From the NCBI GenBank assembly GCA_965213645.1, contig CBDBZX010000004.1:434001-498000 (forward strand): DNA of 64,000 bases. The letters are read 5' to 3'. Below, one piece after another: positions 15,933 to 24,801 of the stretch. A program made the translations under genes and the position numbers. The stretch is from CBDBZX01 sp965213645. GTDB lineage: Bacteria > Deinococcota > Deinococci > Deinococcales > Trueperaceae. Numbering within the stretch: position 1 is the stretch's first letter; the number at the start of each line of letters is the position of its first letter. Below the pieces are notes generated by a model. That model was given only the letters and a program-made list of their open reading frames with translations, was not told where the DNA came from and did not search any database.

Positions 15933-17393
15933 GTGCGCGGCCGCTTTGCACCCTACATCGTCGGACTTGGCCTCCTGGGTTTGGCGGCTATCACGCTCTT
16001 TTTTTGTGTCTACGCCGCGCTTCTAAACGAGAGCGTCACAGGCTTCGCAGTGACGTGTGCGCTGTCTGGTGTGATAGGTGGTCTGCTCGTCTGGCTCGGC
16101 ACGAGTAACGCGGGTCCAACGCGGCGTGAGGCGATTATAGGTGTTTTACTGCTCTGGCTCGTTTTGCCGATTATCGGCATGATCCCCTACAGCGCGTCGG
16201 GAGCGTTTACGCCGCTCAACGCGCTGTTCGAGTCGACGAGCGGGTTTACCGCTACAGGCGCGACAGCGCTGCGCAACTTCGACGAAGTTTCCCGCAGTCT
16301 CTTTATGTACCGCTCCCTCTCGCAGTGGCTCGGCGGCATCGGCATCATCGTGCTCTTCATCGCGGTCTTTCCGCAACTCGCGATTGCGGGGCGGCAACTC
16401 TTCTTTGCCGAAGCGCCCGGTCCCACCGAAGAGAAACTCACGCCTCGGCTGCGCAATACGGCGAGCGCGGTGCTGCTCGTCTACGTGGGGCTCAGCGTGC
16501 TCTGCGCTCTTATCTATTGGCTGGTTGGGATGACGCCTTACGACGCGGTGGCGCACACCTTTACTACGCTTGCGGCGAGCGGCTTTAGCCCGAACCCCCT
16601 GTCCTACCAGGAGTTTAACCCCACGATTCAGTGGGTCGCGATCGTGTTCATGGCCGTTGGCGGGACGAACTTCGCGTTGCAGTATCAGCTCCTCTCAGGG
16701 CGTCCTCAGGACCTCTTGCGTGACGCTGAGTTTCGCGCCTACTTGGGCATCATAGCCGTCGCCTCACTTCTGCTCACGTTCGCGCTGAGGAGCAACTACG
16801 GTCTCGGCGAGGCGGTGCGCCACGCGCTCTTTCAGGCCATCAGCATCATGACGACGACGGGCTACGCCTCGGTGGACTTCATCGAGTGGCCGCAGCGGGC
16901 ACAGATGGTTCTCTTCGTGCTTATGTTCGTTGGGGGCAGCGCGGGCAGCGCGGCGGGCGGCGTCAAGGTGATCCGCTGGCTTATCGTCACGCGCAACATG
17001 GCGCGGGAGGTGCGCCGTTCGCTTCATCCCAGAGCGGTCTTGCCCGTGCGGGTCGGTAGCCGCCCAATTTCAGAGGAGGTGCTCCGGGCTGTGGCCGCCT
17101 TTTCAACCCTCTACCTGAGCCTTTTCGCTATCATCGCGGGCGTGGTTATTTGGCTTGGCGCTGACATCGTTACCGGGCTCACTGCGTCTATCGCTTGCCT
17201 CGGCAATGTTGGTCCTGGGCTCGGCGAAGTCGGGCCCATGTTCAACTACGCTGACCTGCACCCCGTGAGCCGTGCGCTGCTCATCTTTGCGATGTACGCA
17301 GGTCGTCTGGAAGTTGTCACGGTGTTTATCGTCTTTAACCGCGACTTTTGGCGGCTCCCTAAGTTGAGAACCTTTCAGCGTCGGCCTAGGTAA
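15933..17393 (+). CDS. TrkH/KtrB-family potassium uptake channel, copy 2
   Basis: This 486-residue paralogue of the preceding gene has the same start (MRGRFAPYIVG), the same promoter geometry (-10 TAGTCT at 15922-15927, GTG six bases on) and close similarity throughout. Its filters read GFTATGATAL, TTLAASGFSPNP, IMTTTGYASVDF and IACLGNVGPGLGEVG, so the second pore loop has Ser in place of the first Gly of copy 1. A tandem duplication with some divergence in the pore and the extracellular loops is the best explanation. Both copies look intact. Confidence 0.93.
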   Translation: MRGRFAPYIVGLGLLGLAAITLFFCVYAALLNESVTGFAVTCALSGVIGGLLVWLGTSNAGPTRREAIIGVLLLWLVLPIIGMIPYSASGAFTPLNALFESTSGFTATGATALRNFDEVSRSLFMYRSLSQWLGGIGIIVLFIAVFPQLAIAGRQLFFAEAPGPTEEKLTPRLRNTASAVLLVYVGLSVLCALIYWLVGMTPYDAVAHTFTTLAASGFSPNPLSYQEFNPTIQWVAIVFMAVGGTNFALQYQLLSGRPQDLLRDAEFRAYLGIIAVASLLLTFALRSNYGLGEAVRHALFQAISIMTTTGYASVDFIEWPQRAQMVLFVLMFVGGSAGSAAGGVKVIRWLIVTRNMAREVRRSLHPRAVLPVRVGSRPISEEVLRAVAAFSTLYLSLFAIIAGVVIWLGADIVTGLTASIACLGNVGPGLGEVGPMFNYADLHPVSRALLIFAMYAGRLEVVTVFIVFNRDFWRLPKLRTFQRRPR

Positions 17394-17482
17394 AGAAGGT
17401 CAGGCTAACGTTTAGGGATAGCTTTTACGCTTCGTTGGTTGGCACCCTAGTCAACAAAAGCGGTAAACTTTAAGAAGACCTT

Positions 17483-17995
17483 ATGACGCAATCCCCGACC
17501 CCAACGCTAACCAAGGACGTGACTGTTGACGTCACCTTAAAGCGCAGCGACTTCATGTACTACACCTGGACGCTGGCTTTAGAGCGTCCCATCCTGCCCT
17601 TTTTCATCTACACCTTCACCGCGCTCGTGCTGGTGAGTATCACCGGCCTATGGCCCACCGGCAGGCTCTACGCCTTTACAGTGCTCATTCCGCTCGTGGG
17701 GTATACGCTCTTCGTCTGGCTAAGCGCACGGGGCATGTGGCGGCGCTTTCCGATGATTCGCGAGCCCAAGCGCTATATCTTCAAGGAGAAGTCGTATCTG
17801 TTAGAAGAGGGTGGCAAGAAGACGCCCGTCGCCTACGAAGAGGTGGACGTATTGACCTCTCGGCGGGGCGTGTACCTCTTGCGTCGCACGGGAGGGGCGG
17901 ACCTCCTGCCCAAAGGTAGCGTGGAGGATGGGGAGTGGTTACTCGAGTTTTTAGAGCAGAGAACAGGCGAAGTGAGAAGCTCGAACTTTCTCTAA
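17483..17995 (+). CDS. Two-helix membrane protein, YcxB-like (tentative)
   Basis: The 170-residue protein has a short soluble N-terminus, two closely spaced hydrophobic helices (about 37-55 and 60-78), and a C-terminal strand-rich domain (RYIFKEKSYLLEEGG, VLTSRRGVYLLRR, PKGSVEDGEWLLEFL). This layout resembles YcxB-type proteins, whose function is not known; the assignment is tentative. A TAAACT hexamer (17464-17469) lies close upstream. It converges with the next gene, the two ends overlapping by four bases. Confidence 0.72.
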   Translation: MTQSPTPTLTKDVTVDVTLKRSDFMYYTWTLALERPILPFFIYTFTALVLVSITGLWPTGRLYAFTVLIPLVGYTLFVWLSARGMWRRFPMIREPKRYIFKEKSYLLEEGGKKTPVAYEEVDVLTSRRGVYLLRRTGGADLLPKGSVEDGEWLLEFLEQRTGEVRSSNFL

Positions 17996-18228
17996 GGTTG
18001 CTCAGCCTCGACCTCTTGACACACCATCTTAAAAAACGGAAAGGCTTGGCTGAACGTCTTTTCGCATTGCAAATCGCCCAAAGCTACCTCTGCTGAGGCT
18101 TCGCCCGCTTGAAGGCTGATATCTGTACGAACGTTGTCCGTAATGAAGAAAACCAATCTGACAACAAGCCACACAGTGAGGACGAGGGCGGCGAATCCGA
18201 CCATCAGGCGGCGTTTGCGCGGTGTCAT
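17992..18228 (-). CDS. Small membrane-anchored protein of unknown function
   Basis: The 78-residue protein starts MTPRKRRLMVGFAALVLTVW, a basic N-terminus followed by one hydrophobic helix, then an extracytoplasmic tail with two cysteines (LQCEKTF and KMVCQEV) that could form a disulfide. I do not recognise the family. A -10 TATAGT (18237-18242, minus strand) ends nine bases before the ATG, so the leader would be two bases at most. Confidence 0.6.
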   Translation of the reverse strand: MTPRKRRLMVGFAALVLTVWLVVRLVFFITDNVRTDISLQAGEASAEVALGDLQCEKTFSQAFPFFKMVCQEVEAEQP

Positions 18229-18262
18229 CTCGTCTCACTATAGACCTTTTGTTCTCGAGCTT

Positions 18263-18294
18263 AAAAAGAGGAGCCAGCGATAAACTGACTCCTC
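18263..18294 (-). terminator. Intrinsic terminator of the SSS symporter operon
   Basis: On the minus strand GAGGAGTCAG and CTGGCTCCTC form a ten-pair stem with one G-U around a seven-base loop, followed by TTTTT. It lies 37 bases beyond the symporter stop. Confidence 0.8.
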
Positions 18295-18330
18295 GAGCTC
18301 GAGGGTTAACTCTCCTGAAACCCTGTAAAT

Positions 18331-20004
18331 TTAGTCGTGCGCTGTCGCCGCTCCTGTACCGCGCGGATAGCGAATGTCCTCTACAAACTCCTGAATGTCA
18401 GCGGGTGGCTCCGCCGTCGCTCTCGACACCACGTACATCACGATGAAGCTAATCAGCATCCCAACCGCGCCGATACCCTGCGCGGTGATGCCGAACAGCC
18501 AAGGATCGATGTCGAGCATCCTGTCGGCGCACATCACGATGTAGGTGCCCGTAAAGATGAGACCCACCGCCATCCCCGCAATCGCGCCCTCTTTGTTCGC
18601 ACGTTTGTCGAAAATACCCATGACGATAACCGGGAAGAAGCTCGCCGCCGCTAGGCCAAAGGCAAAGGCGACAACTTCTGCGACGTAACCCCCCGGATTG
18701 ACGCCGAAATAGCCTGCGATAACGACCGCTACAAGGACTGAGGCTCTCGCCACAACAAGCTCGTGCTGCTCTGAGGCGTCAGGTTTGATGAGGCGCTTGT
18801 AGATATCGTGCGAGAACGCCGAGCCCACTACCAAGAGGAGCCCGGACGCCGTCGAGAGCGCCGCCGCTAAACCCCCCGCTGCGACGATGCCCACGACCCA
18901 AGCAGGCAGCCCTGCGATTTCAGGGTTGGCGAGCACCAAGATGTCGGGGCTGATGGTGACCTCGTTATCATCGCCATTCGTGTACTGAACAATGCCGTCG
19001 CCGTTCAGGTCATCGACAGCGAAAAGCGTCGCGTCGGACTCGCCCCAGGTCTGCGTCCACGCGGGCAGGTCTGCGATAGGCACGTTGTTGACGCCCTGGA
19101 TGAGATTGGTTTTTGCGAACACCGCGACCGCAGGCGCAGTTGTGTAAAGAAGCGCGATGCAAACGAGCGCCCAAACGCCTGTCCAACGTGCACCCTTGAC
19201 CGATTTCGCCGTGTAGAAGCGGACGATAACGTGAGGTAAACCTGCCGTGCCGCACATCAAAGTCATCGCAATCAGAAAGACGTTGAGACCGCTTATGTTG
19301 GTGAAGGGAGAGGTGTAGACGCCGAAGCCCAGCTCCTCTTGGATGCCGTCGAGCCTTGTCGCGACCTCACCAAAAGCGAGTTGCGGCACGGGGTTGCCTG
19401 TGAGCGCCGCGGCAATGGCGATCGCAGGAATCGCGTAAGCGATCATCAACACGACGTATTGAGCGACTTGGGTATAGGTGATGCCCTTCATGCCGCCCAA
19501 AGTTGCGTAAATGGCGACGATGACCATACCGATGATGATGCCGATGGTGATGTCTACCTGCAAAAAGCGGCTGAAGGCAATACCGACACCGCGCATCTGC
19601 CCCGCAACGTAGGTGAGTGAGACCGTCACAGCGCAGGCCGCCGCCACGATTCGCGCTGTGCGCGAGTAGTACCTGTCGCCGACAAACTCAGGCACGGTGT
19701 ACTTGCCGAACTTGCGCAAATAGGGCGCTAAAAGGAGCGCCAAGAGCACGTAGCCGCCCGTCCAACCGAGCAGGTAAATTGCGCCGTCAAAGCCGTTTAG
19801 GGCGATAAGCCCCGCCATCGAGATAAAGGACGCCGCGCTCATCCAGTCCGCGCCGACCGCCATCCCATTAAAGACCGCAGGGACGCCCTGCCCCGCTACG
19901 TAGAAGCCCGAGGTAGAAGAGACCCGTGACCAGACCGCAATCCCGATGTAGAGGCTAAAAGTTCCGACGACAAAGATGAGCGTCCAAAAGAAGATGGGGT
20001 CCAT
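18331..20004 (-). CDS. Sodium/solute symporter (acetate permease-like, SSS family)
   Basis: The 557-residue protein has about 13 hydrophobic helices and SSS motifs: GFYVAGQGVPAVFNGMAVGADWMSA-type N-terminus with the GADWMSAASF box, GYVLLALLLAPYLRKFGKYTVPEF, and ALSTASGLLLVVGSAFSHDIYK for the sodium site. A 40-residue loop rich in Asp/Asn (about residues 310-350, DDLNGDGIVQYTNGDDNE) interrupts it. Its start overlaps the stop of the DUF4212 gene by one base, and the two are the known two-gene SSS arrangement. Divergent acetyl-CoA synthetase genes next door support acetate or a similar short acid as substrate (inference). Confidence 0.9.
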   Translation of the reverse strand: MDPIFFWTLIFVVGTFSLYIGIAVWSRVSSTSGFYVAGQGVPAVFNGMAVGADWMSAASFISMAGLIALNGFDGAIYLLGWTGGYVLLALLLAPYLRKFGKYTVPEFVGDRYYSRTARIVAAACAVTVSLTYVAGQMRGVGIAFSRFLQVDITIGIIIGMVIVAIYATLGGMKGITYTQVAQYVVLMIAYAIPAIAIAAALTGNPVPQLAFGEVATRLDGIQEELGFGVYTSPFTNISGLNVFLIAMTLMCGTAGLPHVIVRFYTAKSVKGARWTGVWALVCIALLYTTAPAVAVFAKTNLIQGVNNVPIADLPAWTQTWGESDATLFAVDDLNGDGIVQYTNGDDNEVTISPDILVLANPEIAGLPAWVVGIVAAGGLAAALSTASGLLLVVGSAFSHDIYKRLIKPDASEQHELVVARASVLVAVVIAGYFGVNPGGYVAEVVAFAFGLAAASFFPVIVMGIFDKRANKEGAIAGMAVGLIFTGTYIVMCADRMLDIDPWLFGITAQGIGAVGMLISFIVMYVVSRATAEPPADIQEFVEDIRYPRGTGAATAHD

Positions 20005-20360
20005 TAGTCCTGTTCCTCCACGCCAAACTCTTCGTCTATTTTGTTCATGCGCACGGCGTAGGTGATGATGAGTATCACGAAAACGTAAATCGCGCCGTTT
20101 TGCGCCATCCAGAAGCCCAAGGGCGCACCTAAAAAGGTGAAGTTATTGAGCCAGGGTGCGAGGATGATCGAGAGGATGTAGCCGAAGAGGAACCAGATGC
20201 TTAGAAGCCCTAGTGTCAAACGGATGTTGCGCTTCCAGTAGTTTTGGAGCATCTCTTTGTTCTCACTGCTGAACGAGCCCGCGCTCTTGCTTTTACCGTC
20301 GTCTCGCTGGACGCTGACGACGCCTTCTTTCCTCTTCTTTTTACCTTTTGTACTCACCAC
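20004..20360 (-). CDS. DUF4212 small subunit of the SSS symporter
   Basis: The 118-residue protein has a lysine- and serine-rich cytoplasmic N-terminus (about 1-38) and two hydrophobic helices containing WFLFGYILSIILAPWLN and YVFVILIITYAVRMNKID. This is the pattern of DUF4212 proteins that precede SSS-type symporters. The GTG start (or the next GTG at 20357) follows AGGAGG closely. Transcription continues into the symporter with a one-base overlap. Confidence 0.85.
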   Translation of the reverse strand: MVSTKGKKKRKEGVVSVQRDDGKSKSAGSFSSENKEMLQNYWKRNIRLTLGLLSIWFLFGYILSIILAPWLNNFTFLGAPLGFWMAQNGAIYVFVILIITYAVRMNKIDEEFGVEEQD

Positions 20361-20410
20361 GCCTCCTAAAGGTGCAAATCCATAATCATGAGCGTCTCTG
20401 TCTTAGAGGT

Positions 20411-22303
20411 TTACGTCTCCAACGTTGAGGTATCGCCAGGGTCTTGCCCTAACGCCTGGGCTTTAAGGAGCCTACGCATAATCTTGCCGCTCCGCGTTTT
20501 CGGGAGTCCGTCTACAAAAGTCACCTCCGCTGGTGTGGCAATCGGACCAAGTTCGGAGCGAACATGGTGGATGAGGTCTTGTTGGGTGGTATCGAAGTTG
20601 CTACGCAACACCACGAAGGCGTGAACCACTTCCCCCTTAATCTCATCGGGCACGCCGATGACAGCGGCTTCAGCGACGGCGTCGTGGGCGATCAAGGCCG
20701 ACTCAACATCCGCCGTGCCGATGCGGTGTCCGGCGACGCTCAGCACGTCGTCGGCGCGGCCTAGCACGCTAAAGCGCCCCGCCTCGTCGCGCACCGCCAC
20801 GTCGCCTGTGAGGTAGAGTCCCGGAAAGCGCGTCCAAGCCTCCTTATAGCGCTCAGGCGCATTGTAAATCGTGCGGAGCATGTGCGGGAAGGGGCGTTTT
20901 AGGGCTAAGAGCCCGCCTTCTCCTGGTGGCAGCGACTCGCCTTCTTCATTCACCACGTCCGCTTCAACCCCAGGAAGAGGTCTGCCCACAAAGCCCGGCT
21001 TGTGCTCCTGTACTGCCAGGGTGCCGAGCGTCGGCCCGCCGAGTTCGGTCTGCCACCAGTTGTCCATCACATAGCCGTGCGCTTGGGTGAGGTGCTGCTG
21101 CGCCCAACGAAAGGCTTCGGGGTTAAGAGGTTCGCCTGCGCAGGCTAGAACGCGCAGTTTGGAGAGGTCGTGCTTGTCGGGGTACTCCGTACCAAAGCGC
21201 ATCCACATCCGCAGCGCAGTCGGCGCGGTAAAGATCGCCGTGACGCCGTGACGCTCCACAATTTCCCAAGTGATGCCAGGGCTTGGCGTGTCGGGTGCGC
21301 CTTCACGGAAAATCGTAGTGATACCGCCTAAAAGCGGCGCGTAGGTGATGTAGGAGTGTCCGACCACCCAGCCGATGTCGCTCATGCAGAAGAAAATATC
21401 GTCGCCCGTAAGGTCGAAAAAGGTACGGAGGTGATAGGTCGTGCCGACCATGTAGCCGCCGTGCACGTGGACGACCCCTTTGGGTTGGCCCGTTGTGCCG
21501 GACGTATAGAGGATATAGAGAGGATGCTCCGCGTCTACAATCTCGGGTTCGCACACGTCGTCGTGGTCTAAGAGGATTTCCCAGCGGACCTCTTTATCAC
21601 CTAAAGATTTGTCACCTGAAGAGGTTTCACTCGAGCCCCCACGCCGAAACATGACGACATGCTCAACAAACTCCAGAGGTGCAACCGCTTTCTCCACAAT
21701 CGTTTGCAGGTCTACGCGCTTGCCGCGCCGATAGCCTACGTCGCCTGCAATGATGACTTTCGCCCGTGCATCCTCGATACGGGCCCGGAGCGCCCCTGCC
21801 GCGAAGCCCGCGTAAACGACGCTATGCACTGCGCCGATGCGGGCGCACGCCAGCATCGAAGCGACCCCCTCGAGCGTCAAAGGCATGTAAATAACGACCC
21901 TATCACCTTTGCTGACGTCTAAACTTTTCAGTCCATTAGCGACGCGGCTGACGAGCGCGAGCAATTCCTTATACGTCACCTGCCGCTCCGAGCCGTCCTC
22001 ACCGAGCCAGATGTAGGCGGCTTTATCGCCTTTTCCAGCCTCGACGTGCCGGTCGAGCGCGTTCACCGTGAGGTTGGTCTTCGCGCCGATAAACCAGCGG
22101 TGCTCCACACCGTCGAACTCGGAGACTTTATCCCAAGAGGTATGCCATACAAAATCTTCAGCGACCTCAGCCCAAAACGTATCGTTGTCCTCTACCGAGC
22201 GGCGGTAGACCGCTTCATAATCTCTCAGCGTGGCGTGTTCTTTTACCGCCTCGGGCGGCTCAAAGATGGCTTGGTGTTGTAGAAGTGCCTCGAGTTGCGC
22301 CAT
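20411..22303 (-). CDS. Acyl-CoA synthetase, acetyl/propionyl-CoA synthetase-like paralogue
   Basis: This 630-residue ANL-family ligase activates a short carboxylic acid to its CoA ester through an acyl-adenylate. It has the phosphate-binding loop YTSGTTGQPKG, NWWQTELGG, YLTGDVAVRDE and the C-terminal catalytic lysine in KTRSGKIMRRLL. Compared with the plus-strand paralogue, pocket positions differ: GWVVGHSY in place of GWITGHSY and CAGEP in place of TVGEP, matching Thr311 to Val and Val386 to Ala in Salmonella Acs numbering. A wider pocket for propionate or a similar acid is inferred. It lies beside the SSS symporter. Confidence 0.88.
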   Translation of the reverse strand: MAQLEALLQHQAIFEPPEAVKEHATLRDYEAVYRRSVEDNDTFWAEVAEDFVWHTSWDKVSEFDGVEHRWFIGAKTNLTVNALDRHVEAGKGDKAAYIWLGEDGSERQVTYKELLALVSRVANGLKSLDVSKGDRVVIYMPLTLEGVASMLACARIGAVHSVVYAGFAAGALRARIEDARAKVIIAGDVGYRRGKRVDLQTIVEKAVAPLEFVEHVVMFRRGGSSETSSGDKSLGDKEVRWEILLDHDDVCEPEIVDAEHPLYILYTSGTTGQPKGVVHVHGGYMVGTTYHLRTFFDLTGDDIFFCMSDIGWVVGHSYITYAPLLGGITTIFREGAPDTPSPGITWEIVERHGVTAIFTAPTALRMWMRFGTEYPDKHDLSKLRVLACAGEPLNPEAFRWAQQHLTQAHGYVMDNWWQTELGGPTLGTLAVQEHKPGFVGRPLPGVEADVVNEEGESLPPGEGGLLALKRPFPHMLRTIYNAPERYKEAWTRFPGLYLTGDVAVRDEAGRFSVLGRADDVLSVAGHRIGTADVESALIAHDAVAEAAVIGVPDEIKGEVVHAFVVLRSNFDTTQQDLIHHVRSELGPIATPAEVTFVDGLPKTRSGKIMRRLLKAQALGQDPGDTSTLET

Positions 22304-22420
22304 GCGCTCTGTGCCTCGTTTCCCGCCTGCTAAGGAGGAGGCTAAGCTACCCTCTCCCTCACGCCAAACATCCGAATAGGTATAAAAACTGAACTTAAAG
22401 GCAATCTTATCGTTTTGCCG

Positions 22421-22432
22421 TGACGTACGTCA
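22421..22432. promoter_or_regulatory. Perfect palindrome in the divergent acs region
   Basis: TGACGTACGTCA is a 12-base perfect palindrome between the two diverging ligase genes, 118 bases before one start and 103 before the other. It could be an operator for a shared regulator; there is no direct proof. Confidence 0.4.
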
Positions 22433-22534
22433 AGGATGAAACCGGAAAAGGTACTCAGGCACCTTGTTTAGATACATCGGGTTATGCTAGTTTTTACATC
22501 GTCAATATAAAGTTTTGTGTTTTGGAGGTAAGTT

Positions 22535-24478
22535 ATGTCCGATAACATCGAGTCCAATTTACAGGAACAGCGCACCTTTAGCCCACCTGAAGGCTTTCAG
22601 CGTCAAGCGAAGGTCAGCGATACGAGCGAGTATGAGCGCATGTACCGCCAATCGCTCGACGACCCCGATACTTTCTGGGGCGACGCCGCGAATGAACTTC
22701 ACTGGTTCAAAACTTGGGACCAGGTCATGGAGTGGGACGAACCCTTCGTCAAGTGGTTCGTGGGCGGCAAAACGAACCTTGCCTATAACTGCTTGGACTA
22801 TCAGGTCGAGCAGGGTAGAGGCGACAAGAAAGCAATTTTATGGGAGGGTGAGCCCGGCGACGAGCGAAAAGTGACCTACAGCGAACTGCTTAAAGAGGTC
22901 TCTAAGTTCGCCAACGTCTTAAAAGACAGAGGCGTCGCCAAAGGGGACAAGGTCGCGATTTACATGCCGATGATTCCCGAAGCGGCGGTGGCGATGCTCG
23001 CTTGCGCCCGCATCGGCGCAGTGCATTCGGTGGTCTTCGCGGGCTTTAGCGCGGGCGCGTTAGCGAGCCGCATCAACGACGCCAATGCCAAGGTGCTCAT
23101 TACCGCTGACGGCCAAAACCGCAAGGGGAGCGAGACACCTATCAAGGACAACGCCGACGAAGCCCTGCAAGACACCTCTTCGATTGAAACGGTCGTCGTC
23201 GTCAAGCGTACCGAGCAAGAGGTCAACATGCAAGACGGGCGCGACGTCTGGTATCACGAGGTCATAGAGGGCGTCTCCGACGAGTGCCCTGCCGAAGAGA
23301 TGGACGCCGAAGACCCGCTCTTTATCCTCTATACCTCGGGCTCGACGGGCGCACCTAAAGGCGTGCTGCACACCACGGGCGGCTACCAGACCTACACCTA
23401 CCTGACCAGCAAATACGTCTTCGACCTCAAAGATGACGACGTGTTCTGGTGCACCGCCGATGTGGGTTGGATCACTGGACACTCCTACATCGTCTACGGC
23501 CCGATGCTCAACGGTGTAACCCAGGTTATGTATGAAGGTGCGCCGACCTATCCCAAGCCCGACCGCATGTGGGAGATGGTCGAGAAGTACAAGGCGACGG
23601 TCTTCTACACCGCACCCACCGCGATTCGGGCCTTTATAAAAGCGGGTCGGGAGCATCCTGAGAAGCACGATCTCTCTTCGCTTCGCCTCTTAGGAACCGT
23701 CGGCGAGCCCATCAACCCCGAGGCGTACACCTGGTATAGAGAGGTCATCGGCGGCGACCGCTGCCCGGTTGTGGATACCTGGTGGCAGACCGAGACGGGC
23801 GGCATCATGATCACGACGCTGCCTGGAGTGCACGACGCCAAGCCGGGCGCAGCCGGGAAGCCCTTCTTCGGCGTCGAGCCCGCCATTATGGACGTGGAAG
23901 GGAACGAGCAGCCCGCTGACCAGGGCGGTTATTTGGTTGTCAAGCGCCCTTGGCCCTCGATGCTCCGCACCGTTTACGGCGATGATGATCGCTACCGCGC
24001 CGAATACTGGACGGAGATTCCGCACGTCTACTTCGCGGGCGACGGCGCCCGCACCGATAAAGACGGCTACTTCTGGATCATGGGGCGTGTGGACGACGTG
24101 GTGAACGTCTCGGGCCACCGCTTGGGCACGATGGAAGTCGAATCGGCGCTGGTGGCGCACGAAGCGGTCGCCGAAGCCGCTGTCGTCGGTGTACCTGACG
24201 AGGATAAAGGGCAAGCGATTGTCGCGTTTGTGATGTTGGAGGGCGAGCGCGAAGGCTCCGATGAGTTAAGCCAAGCGCTGCGCACGCAGGTGTCCAACGA
24301 GATCGGCGCGATTGCTAAGCCTAGAGAAGTGCGCTTCGCCGAAGAGCTGCCCAAGACCCGTTCGGGCAAGATCATGCGCCGCTTGCTGCGCGACATCGCC
24401 GCAGGTGAGGCGACGAGTGGGGACATCAGTACCTTGGAGAATAAGGAAGCGGTTGAAAAGCTCATGCAGAAGAGCTAG
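22535..24478 (+). CDS. acsA: Acetyl-CoA synthetase
   Basis: The 647-residue AMP-forming ligase makes acetyl-CoA from acetate, ATP and CoA. It has full Acs length and motifs: YTSGSTGAPKGVLHTTGGY, GWITGHSY, TVGEPINPEAYTWY, VVDTWWQTETGG, YFAGDGARTDKDGYFWI and the acetylatable catalytic lysine in KTRSGKIMRRLL. The acetate pocket residues (Thr311, Val386 and Trp414 in Salmonella numbering) are present, so acetate is the expected substrate. The ATG follows a GGAGG site. It diverges from the second ligase. Confidence 0.95.
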   Translation: MSDNIESNLQEQRTFSPPEGFQRQAKVSDTSEYERMYRQSLDDPDTFWGDAANELHWFKTWDQVMEWDEPFVKWFVGGKTNLAYNCLDYQVEQGRGDKKAILWEGEPGDERKVTYSELLKEVSKFANVLKDRGVAKGDKVAIYMPMIPEAAVAMLACARIGAVHSVVFAGFSAGALASRINDANAKVLITADGQNRKGSETPIKDNADEALQDTSSIETVVVVKRTEQEVNMQDGRDVWYHEVIEGVSDECPAEEMDAEDPLFILYTSGSTGAPKGVLHTTGGYQTYTYLTSKYVFDLKDDDVFWCTADVGWITGHSYIVYGPMLNGVTQVMYEGAPTYPKPDRMWEMVEKYKATVFYTAPTAIRAFIKAGREHPEKHDLSSLRLLGTVGEPINPEAYTWYREVIGGDRCPVVDTWWQTETGGIMITTLPGVHDAKPGAAGKPFFGVEPAIMDVEGNEQPADQGGYLVVKRPWPSMLRTVYGDDDRYRAEYWTEIPHVYFAGDGARTDKDGYFWIMGRVDDVVNVSGHRLGTMEVESALVAHEAVAEAAVVGVPDEDKGQAIVAFVMLEGEREGSDELSQALRTQVSNEIGAIAKPREVRFAEELPKTRSGKIMRRLLRDIAAGEATSGDISTLENKEAVEKLMQKS

Positions 24479-24539
24479 CAGGTCTTAGCCTTTCTCAAGC
24501 GAAGCTTAGTACACAGTTGGCTAAGTTTTGCGACACTGT

Positions 24540-24677
24540 TGTCACCCTGTTCACGAAGTTAGGCGTAGCCTGGTTGTCGAAGGGTCTCGCCTCACAGTCC
24601 CAGCTAGTCGAGATTGTAAGACGAGATTCTTCGACTCCACGGAGCCTGCCCTGGTGAGGGTTCCACTCAGAATGACA
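24540..24677. repeat. Dispersed-repeat-like inverted element (TGTCA...TGACA)
   Basis: The left end TGTCACCCTG and inner GTCGAAGGGTCTC (24575-24587) mirror the right inner GAGATTCTTCGAC (24623-24635) and the end CTCAGAATGACA. Sequences of the type GAGATTCTTCGACTCC...CTCAGAATGACA recur as scattered repeats in many bacterial genomes (general knowledge). No coding sequence. The rest of this 323-base spacer (24479-24801) holds nothing else I can support. Confidence 0.7.
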
Positions 24678-24801
24678 TGACTCATCTTTTGATCAACACT
24701 GTACTAACGAGTCTGCATATGGTCATGAACGCGCTTAAACGAAGCCGCATTCACCTGCACATGTGTCGTGCAAGTGTTTTGCTACCACAGTAGATAAAAA
24801 C

